From Variovorax brevis (lineage in GTDB: Bacteria > Pseudomonadota > Gammaproteobacteria > Burkholderiales > Burkholderiaceae_C), in NCBI RefSeq assembly GCF_030317105.1, contig NZ_JASZYG010000001.1:930001-994000 (forward strand): a DNA stretch of 64,000 nt, in the 5' to 3' direction. The notes beneath the pieces are model-generated. The model was not told where the DNA came from, did not search any database, and was given only the letters and a program-made list of their open reading frames with translations. The position numbers and the translations under genes are program-made. Shown here in pieces: positions 20,842 through 30,600 of this stretch; position 1 is the first letter of the stretch, and every line of letters starts with the position of its first letter.

Positions 20842-23826
20842 TCAATGTCTTGAAGGCGCCGCCGGCCCCGACCGCGCCAGGTCGACGAGCGTCACGCGGA
20901 TCTGCTGCGCCAGTTCGCCGACGGCGGCGCGGACATAGATGTTTTGACGATCGAGCAGCTTGACGCCGTCGTAGGTCAGCAGCTCGTGCATCGCCGGGTC
21001 GGCAAACTCGGCCTCGCTGGCGACAAAGCCCTCCAGCATCACCGGGATCATGCGTTTGCCGTCACGGAATGCGAGTTCGATCTCCTGCCGCACGTAGGGC
21101 GACTTCAGCGTGTCCGCGCCGAGCACGCAGACGAAGACGGAGCAGTTCTCGATGGCACGCTGTATGCGCGCCGGGAACTTGACCGCGCCGTCGAGGCCCA
21201 GCGTATCGACGAAGGAGCTGATGCCGTGGTCGCGCTCGAGTTGATCGGACAGGAAGGCGACCCACCCCGAGCTCGTCTCGCGCCGGTAGCTGATGAAAAC
21301 CTGCGCGCCGGCACCTGCGGACGCACCCGAGCGCAGCGCCAGCGACAGTTCTCGCCCGAAGTCCGCGATGCTGGCGTAGCGGTCCGCGGCACGCGCGGCA
21401 AGTGCGCGTTGCACGACACGGCTGACCAGCGGTGACAGCTTGCGCTGCTGGTGCGCGAGCGCCTGCTGATGCAACGCGATCGGCGCTTGCTGCAGATTGG
21501 CGGTGCGCGTCTCCGGTGTTTCCTGCCCCTCATAAGGTCGAACGCCGCCAAGAAGCAGGTAGGCCAGGACCGCCAGCGCATATTGATCGCTTGCCGGTTG
21601 CGGCGCCATTCCGTCCCATTGTTCGGGCGCCATGTACGCCGGCGCGCCCAGCAATGCAAGGCCCGCATTCTCGGGACCGGCGATCGCGAAATCAGTGACG
21701 TAGATGTTCGATGCCGTGTCAAAACACACCGCCGACGGCTTCAGGTTGCCGTGCACGACGCCGCTCTGGTGCGCGTGTTGCAGGGCGTCCGCGAGTTGCA
21801 CCAGCCACCCGGCAATGGTTTCCGTCGCGATGTCGCGCGCGCTGTGCAACCGCGCCGCGAGATTGCCGCCGCCCATGATTTCGTAGGCGATGAAGGGCAC
21901 GCGCGAGCGTCGGCCGCCCCGAACGACATCGGTCTCGCCGTAGTCATCGACGCTGCAGATGTGCGGATGCTGCAGTCGCGCGGCGATGGCGGCCTCGCGC
22001 GCGAAGTGCTGGCGATAACCGGGAAACGAGGCGTAGTCGGGTGACAGGATCTTGATCGCCACCTCGCGCCCCGAGCGCTTCTTGCGGGCGCGGTAGAGCA
22101 CGCCCTTGGGACTCGCCTGCAGGCATTCCGTCAGGTCGTAGATGTCCGCCAGTTCGGTGCCGGTCAAATTCAGCGGGCCAGCGTCCTCGGCCAGTGTCAA
22201 CGCAATGGTCGTGGAGCCGATGCGGATCAATGCCCCCAGTGGAACGGGGTAGTCCCGGCCGACGGCCAGGCGCCGCCCATTGACGTAGGTGCCATTGCTG
22301 CTGCCGAGGTCCCTGATGCTGATGCCTTCAGGTGTACGCTGGATCGCCGCATGGCGACGCGACCACTGCGGGTCGGGCAGGTGGAAGCCGTCCGTGTCGC
22401 GGCCGATGGTCAGTTCTTCGCCACCGAGTACGACCTTGCGGCCGATGTAGGCCCCGATGTCGGCAGCGGTGACGGTCAGCGCGACTGCCGGCGCGCTGGC
22501 ATCGGCGCTTGTCCCATTCGCTGGCCGGGCGCTGCGAAGCAGGTCGACGTCAGCCCGCTCTCCGGCCCTGAACATCATCGTGCGGTCGTCTTGTGCCAAA
22601 GACCCGGACGGCGCCTGCCGCGCCGTTTCTGGAGCAGCCGACGCCGCTGAAGTGCCCAGGATCACGGTTCGCGCGGCGGCGACCGACGGCTGTATCAGCG
22701 ACGGCTGCTGTAAAGACGGCGACTGCTGCATCGATGGCGGCGGCAGCGGAGCCGACACCCGCGGCGCGCGCCTGCCAACAATTGCGTGCCAGATCCGCAT
22801 CAGCACACTGGGCGACTGCGCGGCCGTAAGCACGATGGCTCGTTCGAAAGGCAGTGAAGTTGAAACAGGAGATGCGACGTCGAAGCGCGGCGATGGCAGT
22901 GCAGTGCGCGCAGGCCCACCGGCGAGTACGGCGCGCAATTCCGCGACGCTTTGCGGCCGATCGACGGGCCGCACCTCCAGCATCCAGTCGATGGCCCTCA
23001 GGAATTCCACCGAGCATCCCGGCACCGCTTGCGCCGCCAGCCGCGGGTGACTGTCGTGCATCACGCGCGCGACCGATGGCTCGGGCGCACGCCCCAGCAG
23101 CACAAAGTGGAGCGTCGCGCCCAAGGCGTAGAGGTCCGTCCACGGCCCCTGCGACAAGCTGTCGGACTCCGCATATTGTTCGATCGGCGCGTAGCCGGGC
23201 TTCAGGATCGTCGTCAGCGCCTGCGTACGGTTTTCGATGACGCGGCGCGCCGCGCCAAAGTCGAGCAATATCGGACGGCCATCCGGGTCGACCATGATGT
23301 TGTCGGGCGCGATATCACGGTGGTACACCCCCTCGCGGTGAAGCATTTCGATGGCGCTCAACAGCGGATCGAGCAGCGCGCGAAGCCAAGACTCGTTGGC
23401 CGGATGCAAATGCTCGCGGCAAAAATTCCTCAACGTCATGCCGCGCAGCACCGGCATCATCATGTACGCGGTGCCGTTTTCTTCCCAGAAGCGGTGGACC
23501 TTGAGCAGCGACGGGTGGTCGAACCTGGCGAGCAGCTTTGCCTCGTTGACGAAGGACCTCAGCCCGACACTGAATGTCTCCGCCGCAGCATCGGAGCGTG
23601 GAGACACGTTGTTGCCCTGCGAGCGCGCTGCCAGCGACGCCGGCAGGTATTCCTTCAGCGCGACCTCGCGGTCGAGCGAAAGGTCATTTGCCAGATAGAC
23701 AATGCCGAACCCGCCTTCCCCGATGACTTTCAGGATTTCGAGTTCACCCATCCGCGTGCCGGGGGGCAACGGGGCCGTTTCGAAGTGAGGCGCATCATTC
23801 ACGGCAGCAGTCATTGGGTCCGTCAC
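20842..23826 (-). CDS. Ser/Thr kinase-FHA-pseudokinase-TIR fusion protein
   Basis: The 994-residue protein joins four parts. Residues 30-300 form an intact Hanks-type kinase: GEGGFG loop, Lys58, HRD 169-171, Asn176 and DFG 189-191. Residues 310-450 form a Pro/Ser/Ala-rich linker. Residues 460-545 form an FHA phosphothreonine-binding domain (IGRD, SRRH, SSNGTYVNG). Residues 560-830 form a second kinase fold in which HRD is HGN (692-694), the later Asn is Ala699 and DFG is DFA, so it is probably inactive. Residues 841-980 form a TIR domain (FISYRR) with a likely NADase glutamate, Glu915 in SPYVRQEIE. No transmembrane segment was seen. The start may be GTG 23826 or ATG 23814. It may sense phosphorylation and cleave NAD or bind partners; that is inference. 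Confidence 0.88.
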   Translation of the reverse strand: MTDPMTAAVNDAPHFETAPLPPGTRMGELEILKVIGEGGFGIVYLANDLSLDREVALKEYLPASLAARSQGNNVSPRSDAAAETFSVGLRSFVNEAKLLARFDHPSLLKVHRFWEENGTAYMMMPVLRGMTLRNFCREHLHPANESWLRALLDPLLSAIEMLHREGVYHRDIAPDNIMVDPDGRPILLDFGAARRVIENRTQALTTILKPGYAPIEQYAESDSLSQGPWTDLYALGATLHFVLLGRAPEPSVARVMHDSHPRLAAQAVPGCSVEFLRAIDWMLEVRPVDRPQSVAELRAVLAGGPARTALPSPRFDVASPVSTSLPFERAIVLTAAQSPSVLMRIWHAIVGRRAPRVSAPLPPPSMQQSPSLQQPSLIQPSVAAARTVILGTSAASAAPETARQAPSGSLAQDDRTMMFRAGERADVDLLRSARPANGTSADASAPAVALTVTAADIGAYIGRKVVLGGEELTIGRDTDGFHLPDPQWSRRHAAIQRTPEGISIRDLGSSNGTYVNGRRLAVGRDYPVPLGALIRIGSTTIALTLAEDAGPLNLTGTELADIYDLTECLQASPKGVLYRARKKRSGREVAIKILSPDYASFPGYRQHFAREAAIAARLQHPHICSVDDYGETDVVRGGRRSRVPFIAYEIMGGGNLAARLHSARDIATETIAGWLVQLADALQHAHQSGVVHGNLKPSAVCFDTASNIYVTDFAIAGPENAGLALLGAPAYMAPEQWDGMAPQPASDQYALAVLAYLLLGGVRPYEGQETPETRTANLQQAPIALHQQALAHQQRKLSPLVSRVVQRALAARAADRYASIADFGRELSLALRSGASAGAGAQVFISYRRETSSGWVAFLSDQLERDHGISSFVDTLGLDGAVKFPARIQRAIENCSVFVCVLGADTLKSPYVRQEIELAFRDGKRMIPVMLEGFVASEAEFADPAMHELLTYDGVKLLDRQNIYVRAAVGELAQQIRVTLVDLARSGPAAPSRH

Positions 23827-24024
23827 GCTTGCCGCGCACGGGGCAGCTACGCTACTTTAGCGGCGCTGCGTCGTTATGGCGAACCGGCCGTCGACCCGTG
23901 CTTCCTGCGTCTGTCGGGAGCGTGAGGGCGGCGAGGCTGAGCGATTCACGGCGATCCATGACTGATGAGTCTGTTACTGTCCCGACGGTTCCAGCGACTT
24001 CACTTAAATCTGGAGGCGACTAAC

Positions 24025-25014
24025 ATGACCGCACCGCCGCACACGCCACTGCGCCTGCGCTTCATCCTCAACACCTTCTACTCCGGCCCGCAGGCGTGGT
24101 TCTTCCTTGCAGACGACCGCGGCTACTTTCGCGACGAAGGGCTGGAGGTCGAGTTCACCGAAGGCGACACGCTGGCCAACGCCGTTCCCAAGCTGATGAG
24201 CGGCGACTACGACGCCGGCTACGGCGACATGAACGCGCTGGTCGAATGGGCGTCTGCCCGGCCGCAGGACGCGCCCGTGGCCGTCTTCGCCATGCACAAC
24301 CGCTCGCCCTACACCATCGCCGTGCCGGCCGCGAGCGCCGTGCGCAATGGCAGTGACCTCGCCGGCCGCACCCTCGTGACCCACCCCAACGACGCCGCAT
24401 GGCGCATGTTTCCCGAGTTCTGCGCGGCCTGCGGCATCGACCCGGCCAGCGTGAAGATCGAGGAGTCGGCGCTGCCGCACCGCGAGATCGTCCCGCTGAT
24501 GCTGCAGGGCCGGTGGGAAGGCCTGTTCGGCTTCGTCAACACCATCAACGCGCAAACCATCGAGGCCGGGCTCGACCCGAAAACCATGCTGCGCCACTTC
24601 GAATGGCAGCACCACGTGCCCTCGCTCTACGGTGCAGCAGTGATGGTGACCCCTGCCCTCCGGCGAGATCACCCGCAAGCCGTGGCGGGCCTGGTGCGCG
24701 CAGTCAATCGCGGCGTGGCCGACACCGTCGCCGACATCGAAGCGGCCGTGGATGCGGTCGTTCGACGCAACCCCGCCATCGACCGCGTGGCCAACCGGGC
24801 GCGGCTGGCTGGCACGCTGGCGCTGGAGATGGCGCACGGGGAAGGCGCGACGCTGGGGATCGGCGCGGTCGACATGGCCCGGCTGGCACAGACGACCGCG
24901 CTGATGTCACGGGCCAAGCAACTGGCGCATCCGCCGGCGCCCGACGATCTTTTCGACGGCTCCTTCCTGCCACCTGTCGAGGCGCGGGTGCGCTCGCTTG
25001 CCACCAACGCCTGA
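24025..25014 (+). CDS. NMT1/THI5-like ABC binding protein without signal peptide
   Basis: The 329-residue protein has the NMT1/THI5/SsuA binding-protein fold: NTFYSGPQAWFFLADDRGYF, EGDTLANAVPKLMSGDYDAGYGD and GRWEGLFGFVNTINAQTI. Family members bind pyrimidine precursors, sulfonates, taurine or nitrate. The ATG at 24025 follows TGGAGGCG, and no export signal precedes the fold. An upstream TTG/ATG extension also lacks a hydrophobic segment. No ABC permease or ATPase genes are adjacent. It is divergent from the kinase-TIR gene. The protein may be cytoplasmic or use another anchor. Confidence 0.82.
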   Translation: MTAPPHTPLRLRFILNTFYSGPQAWFFLADDRGYFRDEGLEVEFTEGDTLANAVPKLMSGDYDAGYGDMNALVEWASARPQDAPVAVFAMHNRSPYTIAVPAASAVRNGSDLAGRTLVTHPNDAAWRMFPEFCAACGIDPASVKIEESALPHREIVPLMLQGRWEGLFGFVNTINAQTIEAGLDPKTMLRHFEWQHHVPSLYGAAVMVTPALRRDHPQAVAGLVRAVNRGVADTVADIEAAVDAVVRRNPAIDRVANRARLAGTLALEMAHGEGATLGIGAVDMARLAQTTALMSRAKQLAHPPAPDDLFDGSFLPPVEARVRSLATNA

Positions 25015-25114
25015 CGCCTGGGGGTAAGACCCGCATTGTTGCCACAGCGCCGTTCGCGTAACGTCGCCCGCGGTTCATCCACCAACCGCGACTTCCCCAC
25101 AAAGGAGCACACAC

Positions 25115-25708
25115 ATGCCAGGCAAGAAGATCCTCATGTTGACCGGTGAATTCACCGAGGAGTACGAAATCTTCGTCTATCAGCAGGCCATGGAGGCGGT
25201 CGGCCACACCGTGCACGTCGTCTGCCCGGACAAGCGGGCCGGAGACAGGATCAAGACCTCGCTGCACGACTTCGAAGGCGACCAGACCTACACCGAAAAG
25301 CTGGGCCACTACTTCACCATCAACAAGTCGTTTTCTGAAGCGGAAGAGCAACCCGGCCAATACGACGCCGTGTACTGCGCCGGTGGGCGCGGCCCCGAAT
25401 ACATCCGCACGGACAAGCGCGTGCAGGCCATCGTGCGGCACTTCCACGAGACGAAGAAGCCGATCTTCACCATCTGCCACGGCGTGCAGATCCTGGTCGC
25501 AGTCGAGGGCGTCGTGCGCGGCAAGAAGGTCGGTGCGCTGGGCGCGTGCGAACCGGAGGTCACGCTGGCCGGCGGCACCTACGTGGACCTGTCGCCCACG
25601 GAGGCGCTGGTGGACGGCACCATGGTGTCGGCCAAAGGGTGGACGGCCCTTGCCGCGTTCATCCGCGAATGCCTGAAGGTGCTGGGCACCGAGATCCGCC
25701 ACACCTGA
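25115..25708 (+). CDS. DJ-1/PfpI family protein
   Basis: The 197-residue protein belongs to the DJ-1/PfpI superfamily (glutamine-amidotransferase-like fold). The nucleophile-elbow cysteine lies in TICHGVQIL, and the preceding YDAVYCAGGRGPEYI matches the family loop. Members act as chaperones, deglycases or proteases, so the exact activity is open. The ATG at 25115 has an AAAGGAG site. A TPR methyltransferase gene follows after 34 bases. Confidence 0.88.
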   Translation: MPGKKILMLTGEFTEEYEIFVYQQAMEAVGHTVHVVCPDKRAGDRIKTSLHDFEGDQTYTEKLGHYFTINKSFSEAEEQPGQYDAVYCAGGRGPEYIRTDKRVQAIVRHFHETKKPIFTICHGVQILVAVEGVVRGKKVGALGACEPEVTLAGGTYVDLSPTEALVDGTMVSAKGWTALAAFIRECLKVLGTEIRHT

Positions 25709-25742
25709 AAACGGGACGCGTCGGCTGCACGACAATGCGCCG

Positions 25743-26993
25743 ATGAGCAGCAACCCATCCGAAGCGTCCTCCCTGTCGCCGCAAGCCGCGTTCGAGCGCG
25801 CCAAGCAACTCTTTCTCTCCGGCCTCGAATCGCTGGCCGGAGAGCGTCTTGAAGAAGCCGAACGGTCGTTCACCGAGTCTCTGGCGCTGATGCCCGATCG
25901 CGTTTCCACGCTGGTCAATCTGGCGGCTGTGCGCGTGAGGCTTTCGCGCCCGACCGACGTGCTCGTCACCACGCAACAGTTGCTCCGCATCGAGCCGAAA
26001 AATCCTGACGCATGGTTCCACCGTGCCGAGGCACTGGCGCAGTTGGACCGGCATGACGATGCGCTCGAAGCCTTTCGCCTCGCCGGCCAGTTCAACCCGG
26101 GTGTCGCCATGCCGTGGTATCGCCACGGGCAGATCCTGCAATCGCTGGGCCGTGACAGCGAAGCGCTGACATCGTACGAACACGCCGTCACCGCCGACCC
26201 CGGCTTTGCGCCGGCGTGGACCAACAAGGGCAACATCCTGCGGGAGATGTCGCGCCTTCCGGAAGCGGCGCAGGCCTTCCGCCAAGCCATCGCAAACGGC
26301 AGCACGGATGAACTGCACGCCTACTACCTCGCGTCCGTCAGCGGCGACGCACGTGCCGCCACGGCCCCCGGCGAGTATGTGGAAAGCCTGTTCGACGCCT
26401 ACGCCGACGACTTCGACCATCACGTGGTGGACGTGCTGGGCTACCGCGCGCACGAAGTGCTCGCAAGGGAGGTGGTTCGCCTTTCTGCGGGGCGGCGCTA
26501 TCACAGCGCGCTGGATCTGGGTTGCGGCACCGGCCTGTGCGGCGCGCTGCTCAAGGACAGCACCGACCGCTTGATCGGTGTCGACCTCTCAAGCCAGATG
26601 CTGGCCAAGGCGCAGGCCACCGGTCGCTACGAGCAACTCGTGCATGCCGACATCGACGGCTACCTGCAGACGCTGACGACGCGTCACGACCTCGTGGTGG
26701 CGGCGGATGTTTTCATCTACGTCGGCGAGTTGATGTCGGTTTTCGAAGGCATCGGGCGAGTCGTGGAAGCGGGCGGCATGTTCGCGTTCTCCGTGGAAGT
26801 CCTTCCGCCGGAGGAGGACGAAGATTTCGCGCTGCAACCCAGCCTGCGCTTTGCGCACACCGAGCGCTATGCGCGCGCTCTCGCATCAGCCAATGGCTTC
26901 GAGGTGATCGAGACCTTGCGCGCGCCGCTGCGGCACGATCAGCGGCAGGCCATCGAGGGGCTGTTCTTCTTCCTGCGCAAGACGGGCGCCTGA
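25743..26993 (+). CDS. TPR-repeat SAM-dependent methyltransferase
   Basis: The 416-residue protein has about four N-terminal tetratricopeptide repeats (residues 20-195, for example AWFHRAEALAQLDRHDDALEAFRLA) and a C-terminal class I methyltransferase domain. SAM motif I is ALDLGCGTGLCGALL at about 257-271, and post-I GVDLSSQML follows. It resembles predicted TPR methyltransferases whose targets are unknown; the repeats may dock a protein substrate. It may be co-transcribed with the DJ-1 protein upstream and ends 11 bases before the convergent Lrp gene. Confidence 0.87.
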   Translation: MSSNPSEASSLSPQAAFERAKQLFLSGLESLAGERLEEAERSFTESLALMPDRVSTLVNLAAVRVRLSRPTDVLVTTQQLLRIEPKNPDAWFHRAEALAQLDRHDDALEAFRLAGQFNPGVAMPWYRHGQILQSLGRDSEALTSYEHAVTADPGFAPAWTNKGNILREMSRLPEAAQAFRQAIANGSTDELHAYYLASVSGDARAATAPGEYVESLFDAYADDFDHHVVDVLGYRAHEVLAREVVRLSAGRRYHSALDLGCGTGLCGALLKDSTDRLIGVDLSSQMLAKAQATGRYEQLVHADIDGYLQTLTTRHDLVVAADVFIYVGELMSVFEGIGRVVEAGGMFAFSVEVLPPEEDEDFALQPSLRFAHTERYARALASANGFEVIETLRAPLRHDQRQAIEGLFFFLRKTGA

Positions 26994-27004
26994 CCAAGGA
27001 GGCT

Positions 27005-27520
27005 CTAACGCCGCCGAGGCGCCGCCGCGCCACCCGTCATCAGGTGCCCCAGCGGCAACGCGACCTCCGACTTCACCTCTCGCAGCACGATGCTCGAACG
27101 CACGTGCGTCACGCCCGGCAGGCTGAACAGCACCTCGTGCAGGAAGCGCTCGTACTGCTTCATGTCCGGCACCGTCACGTTCAGGATGTAGTCCGCCGGT
27201 CCGGTGGCGGACACGCAGCGCACGATGTGCGGGCTCGCGGCCACGGCCTCTTCGAAGCGCTGCACCAGCGACTCGCTGTGCCGGTCGAGGTTGACTTCCG
27301 CCACGGCCGAGACGTGCAAGCCCACCAGTTCAGGATCCACGATGGTGGTGTAGCCGCGGATGACGCCGCTCGCCTCCATCTCCTTGATGCGCTTCCAGCA
27401 CGGCGTGGGCGACAGGCCCACGGCCTCCGAAATCTGCTGCACCGTCTGCCGGCCGTCACGCTGCAGCGCAGAAAGAATCTTGAGGCAGTGCTCGTCAAGA
27501 GAAACAGAACCAACGTTCAT
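27005..27520 (-). CDS. Lrp/AsnC family regulator
   Basis: The 171-residue protein has an N-terminal helix-turn-helix (TVQQISEAVGLSPTPCWKRI) and a C-terminal RAM ligand domain (residues 70-150). It is divergent from the indolepyruvate oxidoreductase gene with 91 bases between starts, which hold a 19-base inverted repeat. It therefore probably controls that gene in response to an amino acid, perhaps aromatic. Arrangements of this kind are common for this enzyme in betaproteobacteria. Confidence 0.92.
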   Translation of the reverse strand: MNVGSVSLDEHCLKILSALQRDGRQTVQQISEAVGLSPTPCWKRIKEMEASGVIRGYTTIVDPELVGLHVSAVAEVNLDRHSESLVQRFEEAVAASPHIVRCVSATGPADYILNVTVPDMKQYERFLHEVLFSLPGVTHVRSSIVLREVKSEVALPLGHLMTGGAAAPRRR

Positions 27521-27563
27521 GGCGAAATCCGGGAGGAATCTTCTTCAAACAAGGGTCTTCGCC

Positions 27564-27582
27564 AGTGTATTGAGAAAACACT
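27564..27582. promoter_or_regulatory. Candidate Lrp-family operator
   Basis: AGTGT-N9-ACACT is an inverted repeat with an AT-rich centre, lying between the divergent Lrp and oxidoreductase genes. Length and composition fit an Lrp/AsnC dimer site. The sequence itself is not a known motif. Confidence 0.45.
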
Positions 27583-27611
27583 TGCGCCGGGTGCGGCAGA
27601 ACAATTTGCGC

Positions 27612-30600
27612 ATGACTGCCCCACACCTGCCCTCCTCCGCGATCCGCCGCGCCGACTACCAGTTGGCGGACAACCTCTGGGCCACGACCGGCTCCATCTT
27701 CCTGACCGGCACGCAGGCCCTGGTCCGCGTGCTGGTGATGCAGGGCCAGCACGACGCGGCGCGTGGCCTGCACACCCAGGGATTCGTCAGCGGCTATCGC
27801 GGCTCGCCGCTGGGCATGCTCGACCTGGCCATCTGGAAGGCCGGCGAGCGCTTCAAGCAGACCGGCATCCGCTTCGTGCCCGCCGTGAACGAGGAACTCG
27901 GCGCCACGCAGGTGCTGGGCACGCAACGCGTGGAATCGGACCCGGAACGCACCGTCGAGGGCGTCTACGCCATGTGGTACGGCAAGGGGCCGGGCGTGGA
28001 CCGTGCGGGCGATGCGCTCAAGCACGGCAACGCCTACGGATCGTCGCCGCATGGCGGCGTGCTGGTGGTGGCGGGCGACGATCACGGCTGCGTGTCCTCG
28101 TCGATGCCGCACCAGAGCGACCATGCCTTCATGGCGTGGCGCATGCCGATCATGCAGCCCTCGTGCGTGGCGGAATACCTGGAGTTCGGCTTGTATGGCT
28201 ACGAGCTCTCGCGCTACTCGGGCGCGTGGGTGGGCATGGCGGCCCTGTCGGAAGTGGTCGAGAGCGCGGGCACCGTCGACCTGGACGCTGTCAACGCACG
28301 CATCGCGGTCTGGGAAGACGCCGACACAGTCCGCGCCGCGACCGGCCACCAAGCCCCGCCTGACGGCCTGCACTACCGCTGGCCCGACCTGCCGTCGCTG
28401 CGCATCGAATCGCGGCTGGAAGACAAGCTCGCCGCCGTGGCCGCCTTCGCGCGACGCAACAGCATCGACCGCGAGATCATCACCAGCGGTCATGCCAAGG
28501 TCGGCATCATCACCTGCGGCAAGGCGCACCACGACTTGATGGAGGTCATGCGCCGGCTCGAACTGTCGTTGGAGCAGTTGTCGCTCGCCGGCGTGCGGCT
28601 CTACAAGGTGGGGCTGAGTTTTCCCGTCGAGCAGACGCGCATCAAGAGCTTTGCGCAAGGGCTGCAGGAGATCCTCGTCATCGAGGAAAAGGGCGCCGTG
28701 GTCGAGACGCAGCTGCGCGACATCTTCTACAACGCACCGGCCGATGCGCGCCCCGTCATCGTGGGCAAGCACGACCGCCAGGGCCAGCCGCTGGTGTCGG
28801 CGCTCGGCGAGCTGCGGCCTTCACGCCTGATCGAACTGGTGGCGCATTGGCTGGCCGTGCATTTCCCCGACAACCGCGACCTGGGCGACCACCTGCAACA
28901 CGTGCGCGACTTCACGCCGCCCGAGTTGCTCGCCAACGCCAGCGACTCGGTCAAGCGCCTGCCCTACTTCTGCGCCGGTTGCCCGCACAACACCAGCACC
29001 AAAGTGCCCGAAGGCTCCACCGCGCGGGCAGGCATCGGCTGCCACTTCATGGCCAACTGGATGGACCGCAGCACCGCGGGCCTGATCCAGATGGGCGGCG
29101 AAGGCGTGGACTGGATTTCGCACGCCATGTTCACGAAGACGCCGCACGTGTTCCAGAACCTGGGCGACGGCACCTACTACCACTCAGGCTATCTCGCCAT
29201 CCGGCAGGCGGTGGCGGCCAAGGCCACCTTGACCTACAAGATCCTGTTCAACGACGCCGTCGCGATGACGGGCGGCCAGCCGGTGGACGGCGTCATCAGC
29301 GTCGATGCCATCGCGCGCCAGGTCGAATCGGAAGGCGTGCGCAAGGTCGTGGTGGTGAGCGATGCCATCGACAAGTACGACAGCATCAAGGGCCGCTTTC
29401 CGGCGGGCACCGGGTTCCATGACCGCTCGGAGCTTGATGAAGTGCAACGGCACTTGCGCGAACTGGCGGGCGTCACCGTGCTCATCTACGAGCAGACCTG
29501 CGCCGCGGAAAAACGCCGGCGCCGCAAGAAGGGTGAACTGGCCGATCCACCCAAGCGCCTGTTCATCAACGAGGCCGTGTGCGAAGGCTGCGGCGACTGC
29601 ACCGTGCAAAGCAACTGCGTGGCCGTGCTGCCGCATGAAACCCCGATGGGCCGCAAGCGCAAGATTGACCAGACCAGCTGCAACAAGGACTATTCCTGCG
29701 CCAAGGGCTTCTGCCCGAGTTTTGTCGGCGTCACGGGCGGCAAGCTGCGGCGCAAGAGCGGTGCTTTGGCCGCGGGCCGCGATGCTTTCCGCCACCATGT
29801 GAACGCCCTGCCCCACCCCGCTGCGCACGCGTGGACGGCGCCCTATGACCTGCTGGTCACGGGCGTAGGCGGCACTGGCGTGGTAACGGTCGGCGCGGTG
29901 ATCGCGATGGCGGCGCATCTCGAAGGCAAGTCCGCCAGCGTGCTCGACTTCATGGGCTTTGCGCAAAAGGGCGGCTCGGTGCTCAGCTTCGTTCGGCTGG
30001 CCGACGTGCCCGAACGCTTGCATCAGGTGCGCATCGACACGCAGCAGGCCGATGCGATCCTTGCGTGCGACGTGGTGGTCGGCGCGTCCGCCGACGCGCT
30101 GCAGACCGTGCGACATGGGCGCACGCGCGTGCTGGCCAACGTGCACGAGATTCCGGTGGCCGAGTCCCTGCGCAATCCCGATGCCGACCTGCAGGTGGAC
30201 CTGTTGCTCGCCAAGATGCGCTATGTCGCCGGCGAAGAACAGGTCGAGACCTTCGACGCGCAAGACCTTGCCGAGGAATTCCTGGGCGACACGCTGGCGG
30301 CCAACATCGTCGCGACGGGCTATGCGTGGCAGCGGGGCCTGGTGCCGCTGAGTCTGGACGCGTTGATGCATGCCATCGAACTCAACGGCGTGGCGGTAGG
30401 TGCCAATCAGTCGGCGTTCTCGCTGGGACGGCTTGCGGCGGGCAACTCCGCTGCCCTCGATCAACTGCGCGCCGGGCCCGCGCCGGGCCAGACCGCGGCT
30501 GAGAGCGATACGCGGCCGCTGGAAGACTTGCTTGCCGACGCGATGCGCCATTTGACGGGTTATCAGAACGCGGCATGGGCTGCTCGGTTCGACCAACGCA

